Source: UBA1858 sp963976865 (GTDB lineage Bacteria; Pseudomonadota; Gammaproteobacteria; UBA4575). Taken from it: a stretch of 64,000 bases of DNA. A model generated the notes under the pieces. The model did no database searches, was not told the DNA's origin, and saw nothing but the letters and a program-made list of their open reading frames with translations. Location of the stretch: contig CAXBLY010000001.1 in NCBI GenBank assembly GCA_963976865.1, positions 124,001 through 188,000 of the forward strand, written 5' to 3'. Positions 19,414-29,530 of the stretch are shown piece by piece. A program made the translations under genes and the position numbers. Numbering within the stretch: the first letter of the stretch is position 1; every line of letters begins with the position of its first letter.

Positions 19414-20160
19414 TTACCCGTTCCAGCGAATGGCAAAACCATTGCTATGTCGAAGATCAATGCTCGCAATCGCTTCACGCTCCGCTTTGGTAAACATTGC
19501 AAAAGAATACAGGCAACGTTCGATCTGCCTGTCGATTTGATCTCTCCCCACGTTTATCAATATTCCATCAACCAATGTAATCTCTTTGTCATAACGCGCA
19601 TCTTCTTTTAATTTCAAAATATCAGTGCCTGCTCGCCTGAAACGTGCACTGTATTTGTAGTACAAATCAATCAAGTGTCTCTCTCTTCCTTTCACTCCCT
19701 GCAACAATGGCAACGAGGCATATTCCTGCGTATTTTCCACATAGAAAACTTCAGCATATTTGTTGATCAAATGCTTTTCGCCCCAACGAAAATAAGGCTG
19801 TTGTTCTTTTATTTCTATCACCAGTTTGCTCGGCCATTGTCTTTTTATATTTGCTCTGTATACCCAGGGAATACCATTTAACTGGTTTTCAAACGATCTT
19901 AGATCGACAGTAAAAAATCCATCATGCATATAATTTTCAGCAATTGTACGAATCTCTGATTTACTCACTTTATTCAATGCACTTTGAATTTCTATTGTTT
20001 TTATTGAAACATCTTCAACTGTCTTCGCACCCCAGATACATGCAATAACCACCAGAGCAACAGCAATCAATTTACCCACTTCACGAAAGTCAATCCGCAC
20101 ACTCTCATTTGTGTTATGTGTGACTCGACGACGTTGATTCCTTTTTATTTTCTTTGCCAT
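19414..20160 (-). CDS. ftsQ: Cell division protein FtsQ
   Basis: 248 residues. A basic cytoplasmic tail, one membrane helix (about 31-46), a periplasmic POTRA domain (about 52-120, with the family pattern around IPWVYRANIKRQWPSKLVIEI) and the beta domain that binds FtsB/FtsL. FtsQ links early and late divisome parts. It lies 22 bases after ddlB, in the canonical ddlB-ftsQ-ftsA-ftsZ order. Confidence 0.94.
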   Translation of the reverse strand: MAKKIKRNQRRRVTHNTNESVRIDFREVGKLIAVALVVIACIWGAKTVEDVSIKTIEIQSALNKVSKSEIRTIAENYMHDGFFTVDLRSFENQLNGIPWVYRANIKRQWPSKLVIEIKEQQPYFRWGEKHLINKYAEVFYVENTQEYASLPLLQGVKGRERHLIDLYYKYSARFRRAGTDILKLKEDARYDKEITLVDGILINVGRDQIDRQIERCLYSFAMFTKAEREAIASIDLRHSNGFAIRWNG

Positions 20161-20182
20161 ATTTGGGTATCGTCAGGTTAAA

Positions 20183-21106
20183 TTAGTTAAAACTGGTGTC
20201 CAAAATATTCAGAACCAGTTGATCAAAAGTTATATTTGCACTTGCTGCTGCCATTGGAACAAGGCTGTGATCTGTCATGCCGGGCACTGTATTGATTTCC
20301 AGAAACCAACACTTGCCATCAGCATCAACCATCACGTCGATGCGCCCCCAGCCAGTTGCGGATGTCACATTAAATGCATTAAGCGCTTCAGCTTTTAGTG
20401 CGTTCTCTTCAATATCACACAGCCCGCAAGGAAGAATATACTGAGTATCATTTGCCTGGTATTTAGCATCGAAGTCATAAAATTCATGTGGCGTATCAAG
20501 CTTGATGACAGGTAATGCAACTCCATTCAATACCGCTATGGTAAATTCAGTTCCATTAATCCATTGTTCAGCCATCAGTACACCCTGATATTTCTGCGCA
20601 TCTTTAATCGCAGAATGAAACTCCTCCTCATTACTGACTTTATGAATCCCTAAACTTGACCCTTCCAGTGATGGCTTGATCACAAAAGGCACTCCCAGAG
20701 CTGTGACTATCTGTTGATAATCAACCACAGCATCCACTGGAATACTCTTTGGCGACCTGACTCCCGAGGTAGACCATATTTTTTTCGTCATTAGTTTATC
20801 CATGCATATACTTGAAGCCATTACATCGCTTCCTGTATATGGCAAGCCGAGAACTTCCAGGCCGCCTTGCATTGCCCCGTCCTCACCCCCACAACCGTGC
20901 AGTGCTATGAACGCTCGGTCAAAGTTACCTTCCTGTAGCGTTCTGAATACAGTTTTGTCGACGTCTACACTATGTGCATCAACACCGACATTTAACAATG
21001 CTTTCAGAACAGCCTGGCCACTTCTCAGGGATATCTCTCGTTCACCTGATGTACCCCCCATTAATACGGCAACCTTTCCATACCTTTCCATATTACTGAC
21101 AGTCAT
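20183..21106 (-). CDS. ddlB: D-alanine--D-alanine ligase
   Basis: 307 residues, an ATP-grasp enzyme that makes the D-Ala-D-Ala dipeptide for peptidoglycan in the cytoplasm. Visible: the N-terminal GGTSGEREISLRSG, HGCGGEDGAMQG near 69-80, the ATP-binding KPSLEGSSLGI and the metal site around LEINTVPGMTDHSLVP near the end. It starts inside the last four bases of murB. Confidence 0.97.
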   Translation of the reverse strand: MTVSNMERYGKVAVLMGGTSGEREISLRSGQAVLKALLNVGVDAHSVDVDKTVFRTLQEGNFDRAFIALHGCGGEDGAMQGGLEVLGLPYTGSDVMASSICMDKLMTKKIWSTSGVRSPKSIPVDAVVDYQQIVTALGVPFVIKPSLEGSSLGIHKVSNEEEFHSAIKDAQKYQGVLMAEQWINGTEFTIAVLNGVALPVIKLDTPHEFYDFDAKYQANDTQYILPCGLCDIEENALKAEALNAFNVTSATGWGRIDVMVDADGKCWFLEINTVPGMTDHSLVPMAAASANITFDQLVLNILDTSFN

Positions 21107-22011
21107 GAGGTCGCACCCTCATTACCGAGAAATTTTACCTCTGGCACCAAGTCTATATTGCATTGCTGCTTGACTGTTTTCTGCACATGTTCAATCAATT
21201 CCTCTATATCTTTTGCTGTCGCTTTTTTCTCGTTAATAATGAAATTAGCATGCTTGTCAGATACGCATGCACCACCTATAGAAAATCCTTTGAGTCCGCA
21301 CTTTTCTATCAGTTGAGCTGCATAACCTTGCTCGGGGTTTTTAAATACCGAACCACAATTCTTTTTGCCTATGGGCTGAGATTGAGCACGTTGTGTTAAC
21401 AACTCTTTTATTGAAACAACTTTTGTTCCCTGCTCATCCAGGTCAAGATTAAACGTTGCGCCAACAAACCACTCATCTTCAAAATGCCTGACATAGCGAT
21501 AACCGTATTCATATTCGCAAACATTGCGCGTTACTATTTCTCCACAACGATTAATCACATCAACATGCGTCACGTTTTGCCAGGTTTGCCCACCAAAAGC
21601 GCCCGCATTCATCGCCAATGCACCGCCAACAGTGCCTGGGATACCAGCCATAAATTCAATCCCAACAAGACTTCTGCCTACGGTTGCTCTGGCCAACTTG
21701 GCACACGCCACACCCGCTTGTGCATAGACTTCATGTTCACTGTTAAAATCAATTTCCTTAAGCCCTGTTTGAGTAACAATCACTACTCCTTCAATACCTC
21801 CATCCCGAATCAGTACATTGGATCCGAGCCCCAACCATGTAAGTGGAATATTTGCATCAGTGTTAGCAAGAAAATCACTAAGGTCTTGTATATCTTCAGG
21901 GTGAAAAACACATTGCGCAGTGCCACCAACACCCCATGTGTTATAGCGCGATAACGACACATCAAATAATAATTTACCTCGTGTTGTAGGTGTATTGATT
22001 TTAGTCATCAC
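21103..22011 (-). CDS. murB: UDP-N-acetylenolpyruvoylglucosamine reductase MurB
   Basis: 302 residues. MurB is the FAD enzyme that reduces UDP-GlcNAc-enolpyruvate to UDP-MurNAc. Motifs include the FAD-binding WLGLGSNVLIRDGG near 59-72, GIPGTVGGALAMNAGAFG near 124-141 and the catalytic serine in KKNCGSVFKNP near 222-232. It overlaps both murC and ddlB by four bases. Confidence 0.97.
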   Translation of the reverse strand: MMTKINTPTTRGKLLFDVSLSRYNTWGVGGTAQCVFHPEDIQDLSDFLANTDANIPLTWLGLGSNVLIRDGGIEGVVIVTQTGLKEIDFNSEHEVYAQAGVACAKLARATVGRSLVGIEFMAGIPGTVGGALAMNAGAFGGQTWQNVTHVDVINRCGEIVTRNVCEYEYGYRYVRHFEDEWFVGATFNLDLDEQGTKVVSIKELLTQRAQSQPIGKKNCGSVFKNPEQGYAAQLIEKCGLKGFSIGGACVSDKHANFIINEKKATAKDIEELIEHVQKTVKQQCNIDLVPEVKFLGNEGATS

Positions 22012-23438
22012 GCTAATTTAACCTCGGCTTGCATCTGTTCATACAGCGATGAGGCTAACCTGCCAATACTGCCGGCACCCAAAGTAATCACTATATCGTT
22101 GGGCGCTACTATTTTTGCCAGCGTAGAACTTAATTCCTGCTCATTCTCCAGTAACACAGCATCCAGCTTGCCTCGCAATCGCAACGCATGAGCCAGAGCA
22201 CGGCTGTCAGCATTATTAATCAGCTTTTCTCCAGCCGGATAAACATTTAACAGTAGAAGCACATCCACTTCATTAAGCACTGCAACAAACTCGTCAAACA
22301 AATCTCTTGTGCGTGTATAGCGATGAGGCTGGAAGACTGCAACAATGCGTCTTGTTGGCCATCCATTACGTATTCCATCAATTGTTGCTGCAATTTCTTT
22401 CGGATGATGGGCATAATCATCTATAAATTCAGCACTCCCATCTGCAAGCGAGACAGACCCTATGTGCTGCATCCTTCTTCCAATACCTGCAAAGTGTTTG
22501 AGTGCAGATGCTATTTTCTTCGGCGTTACCTCAAACTCCAGACCTACCGCGATACTTGCCAGGGCATTTAATACATTATGTTTTCCTGGCAGATTCAAAG
22601 TGAATGTCATTTGCTCTGCAATATTTTTGCCATTCACTCTAAACGTAGTTGTCTCGCCATCGTAAGTGAGATCGCTCGCATACAGATCTGCATCTTCGCT
22701 GAATCCATAGGTAATATAAGGACGAGCCACTTCAGGAATCAAGCCTCTCACAACTTCGTCATCAATACATAAAACAGCCAAGCCGTAGAAAGGTATATTG
22801 TGTAAAAACTCTACAAATGCAGTTCTCAGCTTTTCAAAATCGTTCTCGTAGCTGGATAAGTGATCCGCATCAATATTTGTTACCACAGAAACAACTGGTT
22901 GCAAATGTAGAAATGATGCATCACTCTCATCTGCTTCTGCCACCAGATACTCACTACGGCCTAATTGAGAATTAGTGCCTACGCTGTTGACTCTGCCTCC
23001 CACTATGAAAGTCGGGTCTAGCCCAGCTTCAGCCATGACTGTCGCCACCAAACTGGTTGTCGTTGTTTTTCCATGTGTTCCGGCAATGGCAATGCCTTGA
23101 CGAAAGCGCATTAATTCTGCCAACATTTCTGCACGCTGAATGATAGGTATTCTATGTTCCTGCGCCGATACAACTTCTACATTATCCGGATCTATTGCAG
23201 ACGATACGACAACAACATCCATATCTTTAACATTTTGCGATTCATGAGATGAATAGATTGTTGCACCCAGACTTTCCAGTCTGGCTGTCGCTACATTCGG
23301 ATGACTATCTGAACCTGACACATTGAATTTGAGATTCAGCATAACTTCAGCAATACCACTCATGCCGACGCCACCAATACCAACAAAAAATACATTTTGT
23401 ATTTTCCTCATGGGCAATGTTGGTGTTACATAATTCAT
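22008..23438 (-). CDS. murC: UDP-N-acetylmuramate--L-alanine ligase MurC
   Basis: 476 residues. MurC adds L-alanine to UDP-MurNAc with ATP. The N-terminal Rossmann start FVGIGGVGMSGIAEVML near 18-34 and the P-loop AGTHGKTTTTS near 116-126 are intact, as is the central ligase signature with the HHPKEI segment. No fusion to murB or ddl is present. It overlaps murG upstream and murB downstream by four bases. Confidence 0.97.
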   Translation of the reverse strand: MNYVTPTLPMRKIQNVFFVGIGGVGMSGIAEVMLNLKFNVSGSDSHPNVATARLESLGATIYSSHESQNVKDMDVVVVSSAIDPDNVEVVSAQEHRIPIIQRAEMLAELMRFRQGIAIAGTHGKTTTTSLVATVMAEAGLDPTFIVGGRVNSVGTNSQLGRSEYLVAEADESDASFLHLQPVVSVVTNIDADHLSSYENDFEKLRTAFVEFLHNIPFYGLAVLCIDDEVVRGLIPEVARPYITYGFSEDADLYASDLTYDGETTTFRVNGKNIAEQMTFTLNLPGKHNVLNALASIAVGLEFEVTPKKIASALKHFAGIGRRMQHIGSVSLADGSAEFIDDYAHHPKEIAATIDGIRNGWPTRRIVAVFQPHRYTRTRDLFDEFVAVLNEVDVLLLLNVYPAGEKLINNADSRALAHALRLRGKLDAVLLENEQELSSTLAKIVAPNDIVITLGAGSIGRLASSLYEQMQAEVKLA

Positions 23439-24529
23439 TTACTGCTCACCCACACCTGTTGGCCACAAGCAGTCATACACTCATCAGCCACTCTTTTACT
23501 GGCATTGCCTTGTGACAGATTTTTTGCCGCACTCGCCATGCCTATTAATTTTTCAGAACTGGTGAGCAGAGCCAGCAAAATTTCAGCCAGTTTCTCTGAT
23601 GACATCTCGGATTCAGAAATAAGCTGTGATGCACCTGCTTCAACATAGCTGCGCGCATTAGCAGTCTGATGATCATCAACAGCGTAAGGATATGGCACTA
23701 GCACAGAACCCAAGCCTACTGCTGCAATTTCAGCTAGTGTAATAGCTCCGCTTCTACACACTATAAGATCAGCCCAGGCATAAGCCTCATCAATATCATC
23801 AATAAACTCATCGAGTTTTACTTGCAAACCACTTTTCTGGTAACTTTCAAACGTAGCTTCCTGCCTTTTTGCGCCCGTTTGGTGCCAGACCTCAACCCGT
23901 ATTGATGAAGATATAATCGCTAACGCCGCTGGAACAAACCTGTTCAGCGAATCTGCACCCTGACTGCCTCCAATAATCAGCAGTCGTTTAGTCACTCCTC
24001 GGCCAGACAACCTCTTCTCTGGACTTTCAATATTGAGCAATTTGCTGCGCACCGGGTTTCCACAGTGTTCCTGCTTGCGTTTCTTATGCTGAATTGGAAA
24101 CCCGGTAAACATGATGCGGCTTAATGGAGCCAGAATGCGATTGGTCAGACCAACAATCGCATTCTGCTCATGGATAATTAACGGCTTTCCAAGTAGCACA
24201 CCTACCAAGGCACACGGACCTGCAACGAATCCACCCATACCTAACAATGCACAGGGTTTATGTTTCAATAAGATATTCAGACTTTCATAAAGTGCTTTGA
24301 TAATAATTAATGGTGCACGCACGTACTGCATGTAACCTTTGCCTCTCAATCCTTGAACACTCATTGTTGCAAGAGGGAAATCTGCTTCCGGCACTATTCT
24401 TGATTCAATCCCTTTATTTGTACCCACCCATATAATGGGAACTCCTCTGTCACGCAATTCGTTTGCCACAGCTAACGCAGGGAACACGTGCCCTCCAGTT
24501 CCTCCAGCTAATATCATGACAGGCTGCAT
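23435..24529 (-). CDS. murG: UDP-GlcNAc:lipid I GlcNAc transferase MurG
   Basis: 364 residues. MurG converts lipid I to lipid II at the inner face of the membrane. The start is set to the ATG at 24529, which gives MQPVMILAGGTGGHVFPALA with the GGTGGH loop at the N-terminus. The frame stays open to 24637, but that stretch lies inside ftsW and has no homologous look. The acceptor and donor loops HEQNAIVGLTNR, GGSQGAD and CRSGAITLAEI are present. The ATG shares bases with the ftsW stop. Confidence 0.97.
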   Translation of the reverse strand: MQPVMILAGGTGGHVFPALAVANELRDRGVPIIWVGTNKGIESRIVPEADFPLATMSVQGLRGKGYMQYVRAPLIIIKALYESLNILLKHKPCALLGMGGFVAGPCALVGVLLGKPLIIHEQNAIVGLTNRILAPLSRIMFTGFPIQHKKRKQEHCGNPVRSKLLNIESPEKRLSGRGVTKRLLIIGGSQGADSLNRFVPAALAIISSSIRVEVWHQTGAKRQEATFESYQKSGLQVKLDEFIDDIDEAYAWADLIVCRSGAITLAEIAAVGLGSVLVPYPYAVDDHQTANARSYVEAGASQLISESEMSSEKLAEILLALLTSSEKLIGMASAAKNLSQGNASKRVADECMTACGQQVWVSSK

Positions 24530-25725
24530 CACTGCCCGGCCTTTCGAGTACGAACTCGACGTGGTCTGTGTACTCGCCTTGCACCCTGTTGATTTACTTC
24601 CATGTACACACGTACAAGCAAACCCACCGCAATACAACTTGCCAGCAGATTACTGCCTCCAACACTTATAAAAGGCATACTGAGTCCCTTGGTTGGCAAT
24701 AAGCCCATATTGACTCCAACATGGATTGTTGCCTGCAGGGTAAACCAGATTCCACAACCGTAAGCTATGTTTTGTGCGAACGTCATGTGCTGCTTCTGCG
24801 CGCTACTCGCCAATGAAAAACAACGCCAGATAAACACAAAGTAGGCACTCAGCAATATAGCAATACCAACTAAACCCAGCTCTTCAGCCAAAACAGAAAA
24901 CACAAAGTCATTATGAGCTTCTGTCAGATAGAATAATTTTTGAATGCTTCCACCCAGGCCTTCTCCGAATATCCCACCATTGCCAATTGCAATTAATGCC
25001 TGGGTTAACTGAAAGCCATCTCCCAAAGGGTCTTCAAATGGTCGCCAGAATGTAGTGACTCTTGACCAGCGCTCCTCATTACTTCTGGCCAGGAAATACA
25101 TCACTAACACAGAGAATGCAGTTGACAAAATAAACGGCGCCAGACGCACTCCACCCAGATAAAGCATTGTAAAGACCAATGCGGTTAGCACTACAGTGGA
25201 CCCGAAGTCAGGTTCCATCATCAGCAACACCGCAATAATACTCACAAGCACCATAGGATTAATAAATGCGGAAAAATTTTGCTGCACATTAGAACCATGC
25301 CTGACAATATAACCAGACAGGTACACTATCATGGCCACTTTCGTAAACTCGGACACCTGTAATGAAATCGGCCCCAATGCAATCCAGCGACTACTTCCAT
25401 TTACTGTTCCACCCAGACCGGGAATCAATACCATCACCAATAGTACAATTGTCACCATTAACAACAGCGGCCCCAACTGCTCCCAATAGGCCAAACGTAT
25501 TCGTGAAATAGCATAAATACATAGCGCTCCCAGAAGTAAAAACATCATCTGTTTTTTCATATAAAAGAACGCGTCTGCGTGACTTTTGTATCCTATTTCA
25601 ACTGTTGTGGATGTCATCATGGTGACGCCAATGCCCAGTAAAATCATCAGCGCAAATAACATTTGCACATCGATAACATTTGCGATCGATTCCTGCATAC
25701 TTAGCTGTTTATGATCGGCAGCCAT
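24529..25725 (-). CDS. ftsW: Peptidoglycan polymerase FtsW
   Basis: About 398 residues with ten predicted membrane helices, a SEDS glycosyltransferase that polymerises lipid II at the septum together with FtsI. SEDS signatures are visible: GGTVNGSSRWIALG near 108-121, MMEPDFGSTVV, GEGLGGSIQKLFYLTEAHNDF and the late FISVGGSNLLASC. Three ATGs are in a row (25731, 25728, 25725); the purine-rich AGAGGG directly abuts the first, so the third has the best spacing. The start overlaps the end of murD. Confidence 0.95.
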   Translation of the reverse strand: MAADHKQLSMQESIANVIDVQMLFALMILLGIGVTMMTSTTVEIGYKSHADAFFYMKKQMMFLLLGALCIYAISRIRLAYWEQLGPLLLMVTIVLLVMVLIPGLGGTVNGSSRWIALGPISLQVSEFTKVAMIVYLSGYIVRHGSNVQQNFSAFINPMVLVSIIAVLLMMEPDFGSTVVLTALVFTMLYLGGVRLAPFILSTAFSVLVMYFLARSNEERWSRVTTFWRPFEDPLGDGFQLTQALIAIGNGGIFGEGLGGSIQKLFYLTEAHNDFVFSVLAEELGLVGIAILLSAYFVFIWRCFSLASSAQKQHMTFAQNIAYGCGIWFTLQATIHVGVNMGLLPTKGLSMPFISVGGSNLLASCIAVGLLVRVYMEVNQQGARRVHRPRRVRTRKAGQ

Positions 25726-27082
25726 CATCATCCCTCTGTATGCATTGCTTTATTGCCGACTGAAATGCCATGCCTCGCTCTATATAATTTGAAAACATAT
25801 CGAAGCTTGCACATGCCGGAGAAAACAAAACAGCTTCTCCAGATTTTGCTTTCTGATACGCATATTCAACTGACGCGGTTAATGAGTTCTGCTGCACAAC
25901 TTCTACAACGCCTTTTAATGCATCGATAAATATCTGCTTATCGCGCCCAAAAGCAATTACCAGACCAACCCGACTTCTCACCGCCTCAATCAAAGCGTCT
26001 AATGAACCGCCTTTATGCACTCCGCCCAAAATCAAGATCATTGGCCGGTCCAACCCAAGGATTGCAGAAGTGGTGGCACCTACATTGGTACCCTTGCTAT
26101 CATCTATCCATTGCACATCGTTAAATTCACATACCAGTTCACACCGATGAGGCAACCCCTTAAACAGGCGTATTGTTTCCAGTGCTTTTTCCTGGTCATG
26201 CACAAATGAATCCGTTAACGCTAATGCGGCTAACACATTCAATTCACCTGTAACTCCTAATAGTGGCAAATCTACGGCTTTAATTAATTGCTGGTCACCT
26301 CGCATTAGCCACCGGTCAACACCGACTTGTTTAACTCCATAATTGTTGCCACTTGGCGCGTCCTGTCCAAAACTAAGCATATTGTTTGAATCTGCAAAGT
26401 ATTCGGCCTGACTTCCATCACGTGGAGTCACTTTTATTTCAGCATTGGCATATATTGACCGCTTGATTTCCGCGTACTCTTCAAAACTGGTGTGTCGATC
26501 GAGATGATCGTCACTCACATTGAGCACTACTGCTGCACGTGGACGAATTGATGAACAGGTTTCCAGTTGAAAACTGGATAGTTCCATCACATAAATATCG
26601 ATTGATTTATCATCTATCAAATCCAGCACGGGCTCACCGATGTTGGCACAGGCAATAGCCTTAAGGCCCTGGCTTTGTAAAATTGCTGCCACCAATGTTG
26701 TCACAGTGCTTTTTCCATTTGATCCTGTCACCGCGATATATGGCTTAATGACCTCACGCGCAAACAATTCAACATCACCTATAATTTCTGCGCCGCCATT
26801 AACTGCAGTTTGAATTTCGGGCATATGGGGAGATACGCCTGGACTCAACACAATTACATCTGCTTCCTGCAACCATTGCTGATCGTACTTACCAAAGCAC
26901 ACTTGCGTGTCTGATAACATATCTTTTATTTTTGCAGCATTTGGTGGCAGCCCACGATTGTCCATTATTCGAAACTGCTTACTTCGCGCCAACAAATACT
27001 CAACCACAGACAGACCGGATACTCCTGCTCCAATAACCAAGTAATTTGTCGGATCAATTTTCATTGAATAATTAACGCTCAC
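25709..27082 (-). CDS. murD: UDP-N-acetylmuramoylalanine--D-glutamate ligase MurD
   Basis: 457 residues. MurD adds D-glutamate to UDP-MurNAc-L-Ala. The N-terminal GAGVSGLSVVEYLL, the P-loop TGSNGKSTVT near 114-123 and the DDHLDRH segment near 189-195 are clear, with the C-terminal ligase domain ending LFSPACASFDMFSNYIERG. A second ATG (27064) would also give a plausible start. It lies six bases after mraY and overlaps ftsW by about 17 to 23 bases. Confidence 0.97.
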   Translation of the reverse strand: MSVNYSMKIDPTNYLVIGAGVSGLSVVEYLLARSKQFRIMDNRGLPPNAAKIKDMLSDTQVCFGKYDQQWLQEADVIVLSPGVSPHMPEIQTAVNGGAEIIGDVELFAREVIKPYIAVTGSNGKSTVTTLVAAILQSQGLKAIACANIGEPVLDLIDDKSIDIYVMELSSFQLETCSSIRPRAAVVLNVSDDHLDRHTSFEEYAEIKRSIYANAEIKVTPRDGSQAEYFADSNNMLSFGQDAPSGNNYGVKQVGVDRWLMRGDQQLIKAVDLPLLGVTGELNVLAALALTDSFVHDQEKALETIRLFKGLPHRCELVCEFNDVQWIDDSKGTNVGATTSAILGLDRPMILILGGVHKGGSLDALIEAVRSRVGLVIAFGRDKQIFIDALKGVVEVVQQNSLTASVEYAYQKAKSGEAVLFSPACASFDMFSNYIERGMAFQSAIKQCIQRDDDGCRS

Positions 27083-27088
27083 TTATGA

Positions 27089-28171
27089 CTACCTGATCTT
27101 TAATGTTGCCAGACCGATTAATACTAGAATCACCGTGATTATCCAGAAGCGCACTATCACTCTTGGCTCTGGCCAGCCCCGCAATTCAAAATGATGATGT
27201 AATGGCGCCATTTTAAATACCCGCTTTCCCGTTAGCTTAAATGACAGCACCTGGATCATGACTGATAGTGTTTCAACCACGAATACACCACCCATAATCA
27301 CTAACACAATTTCCTGACGCACCAGCACGGCCACTACACCCAGCGCAGCTCCCAAAGAAAGCGCACCGACGTCACCCATAAATACCTGCGCCGGATAAGC
27401 GTTGAACCATAAGAAACCTAAGCCTGCTCCGACAATCGCGGCACAAAAAACCACGAGCTCGCCGGCAAGCGGGATGAATGGAATCGCCAAATATTCAGCA
27501 AAGGTGGAATGACCGCTGACATATGCAAATATTCCCAGCGCACCTGCCACCATTGCGGTCGGCATAATCGCAAGACCATCTAAACCATCCGTTAAATTAA
27601 CGGCATTACTTGAGCCAACGATCACAAAGTAGGTGAGCACAATAAACCAGGCACCCAGATCTATGACAATGTTCTTAAAGAATGGTACATACAGATTTGT
27701 TTCAACCGGTATCATGGCTGTCTGAAACAACCACCAGGCAGCAATCAGGCCTACCGCAGATTGCAGACCATATTTAACGCGCGCAGAAATACCAGCACTA
27801 CTGCCTTGTATTAATTTCTTAATATCATCAAATGCACCAATGGCTCCAAAAGAAAAAGTAACAAAACAGACTACCCAAATGTAACGATTCTCCAAATCTC
27901 CCCACAACAGAGTACTCACCAGAATACTTAACAACAGAAAGCCACCCCCCATAGTCGGCGTTCCTGCTTTCAACAAATGCGTCTGCGGACCATCTGACCG
28001 TATGTTTTGTTTAACACTATAGTCTGATAATCGACGAATCATCATCGGGCCTGTGACAAAACAAATAACCAACGCAGTCAACACACCTAATATTGCGCGC
28101 AGGGTGAGGTACCCAAACACGTTAAAAACGCTGTTATATTTTTCCAGATAGTCAAATAAATATAGAAGCAC
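27089..28171 (-). CDS. mraY: Phospho-MurNAc-pentapeptide transferase MraY
   Basis: 360 residues with about ten membrane helices. MraY transfers phospho-MurNAc-pentapeptide to undecaprenyl phosphate to form lipid I. The signature TPTMGG, the aspartate-rich FDDIKK near 113-119, NLTDGLDGL near 194-202 and the C-terminal APLHHHFELRGW with its three histidines are all intact. It stands between murF and murD in the canonical order. Confidence 0.97.
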   Translation of the reverse strand: MLLYLFDYLEKYNSVFNVFGYLTLRAILGVLTALVICFVTGPMMIRRLSDYSVKQNIRSDGPQTHLLKAGTPTMGGGFLLLSILVSTLLWGDLENRYIWVVCFVTFSFGAIGAFDDIKKLIQGSSAGISARVKYGLQSAVGLIAAWWLFQTAMIPVETNLYVPFFKNIVIDLGAWFIVLTYFVIVGSSNAVNLTDGLDGLAIMPTAMVAGALGIFAYVSGHSTFAEYLAIPFIPLAGELVVFCAAIVGAGLGFLWFNAYPAQVFMGDVGALSLGAALGVVAVLVRQEIVLVIMGGVFVVETLSVMIQVLSFKLTGKRVFKMAPLHHHFELRGWPEPRVIVRFWIITVILVLIGLATLKIR

Positions 28172-28183
28172 GTGAATCCTTCA

Positions 28184-29530
28184 TTAATGTATCGTTTTGT
28201 CGTCAATCAAAATATCAACCACATCTTCCATATGCATCGATCGCGACCCTTTGACCAAAATGCAACATTCCTGAGTAACCTGGCTTCTAAGCTGCCTTCC
28301 CAATTCTTCATGCTGGTCAAAATGAAAGCCATCATCACCAAAACCATTCACTGCATGTTTGGCCAACTCCCCCAAACCAAATAATTTTTTCACTCCGGCT
28401 GACTTGGCCATGACACCAATCTCTGTATGAATGGCTTCAGCCTCGATGCCCAGCTCCCCCATATCACCTAATACCAGCCATGGCTCTTTTTCCTGTGAAC
28501 ACAACACTTCAATTGCTGCCTGCAATGACGCCGGATTAGCATTGTAGGTATCATCAATAATCACTGAACCGGAAATTCCTGTTTTAGGCTGTAACCTCCC
28601 TTTAACATGTTCCGCGTTTTCGAGGCCTTTTTTAATGTCCTCTATACTGACACCCATTTCATGACTGGCAGCGATAACAGCAAGCGCATTACTTGCATTA
28701 TGTTTTCCCGCGAGCGGTAGCGTTATATCAAAGACCTGCCCCCACGCCTTAACAGATAAAATATTATTACAACTGATCTCTCCGCGGACATTTGCATTTT
28801 CAGAAAATCCAAATGTAACTGTTTTTAAGTGCTTCGCCTTTTCAAGCCATACATGAACGTATTGATCGTCAGCATTCAGCACCACTGCACCAGAAGACTT
28901 TACGCCATGGATAATCTCACCTTTCGCTTTCGCCACACCTGCTACTGAACCAAACCCTTCCAGGTGAGCGGGTCCTGCATTAGTTATCACCGCCACATCT
29001 GGTTTTCCCAGTCTACTCAGGTGATCGATTTCATTAAAATGGTTGGCACCCATTTCAATCACCGCGAACCTGTTGTTTTTTCGCAAGCTCAGCAATGTCA
29101 GGGGAACACCAATATGGTTATTCAGATTCCCTTTTGTGTAACAGGTGCTACCTACACCTGACAACACGCTACTGAGCATCTGCTTTACAGTAGTTTTGCC
29201 ATTACTTCCGGTCACCGCAACAAGCTTTGGATCAACCTTGTCTCTCCAGGCTTGCGCCCAACGCGATAATCCTTTCAATGTATCATCCACCAAAACCCGT
29301 GGCAGTTTAGTCTCGATTTCTTTATGAACTAAAACTGCCTGTACGATTTTTTCTATACTCTCTCCTATAAATTTATGCCCATCAAACCGTTCACCTTCAA
29401 GTGCTACAAACATGTCACCTTTATGCAAATTTCTTGTGTCTGTTGAAATTGCATTGATAGCAACATCCTTACCCAGCAATTCGCCTTGCGCCATGCTGGC
29501 AACTTCACTGAGGTGCAGCCATTCACCCAT
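28184..29530 (-). CDS. murF: UDP-MurNAc-tripeptide--D-alanyl-D-alanine ligase MurF
   Basis: 448 residues from the ATG at 29530. The open frame continues to 29590, but MGEWLHLSEVASM is the usual N-terminus and gives an eight-base overlap with murE. MurF adds D-Ala-D-Ala to complete the UDP-MurNAc-pentapeptide. The P-loop VTGSNGKTTVK, EMGANHFNEI and DDTYNANPASL are all present. Product of neighbouring ddlB is its substrate. Confidence 0.96.
   Translation of the reverse strand: MGEWLHLSEVASMAQGELLGKDVAINAISTDTRNLHKGDMFVALEGERFDGHKFIGESIEKIVQAVLVHKEIETKLPRVLVDDTLKGLSRWAQAWRDKVDPKLVAVTGSNGKTTVKQMLSSVLSGVGSTCYTKGNLNNHIGVPLTLLSLRKNNRFAVIEMGANHFNEIDHLSRLGKPDVAVITNAGPAHLEGFGSVAGVAKAKGEIIHGVKSSGAVVLNADDQYVHVWLEKAKHLKTVTFGFSENANVRGEISCNNILSVKAWGQVFDITLPLAGKHNASNALAVIAASHEMGVSIEDIKKGLENAEHVKGRLQPKTGISGSVIIDDTYNANPASLQAAIEVLCSQEKEPWLVLGDMGELGIEAEAIHTEIGVMAKSAGVKKLFGLGELAKHAVNGFGDDGFHFDQHEELGRQLRSQVTQECCILVKGSRSMHMEDVVDILIDDKTIH

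Noticed and set aside
24530..24637. N-terminal extension of MurG
   Set aside because: Lies inside ftsW; the GGTGGH loop fits a start at 24529.
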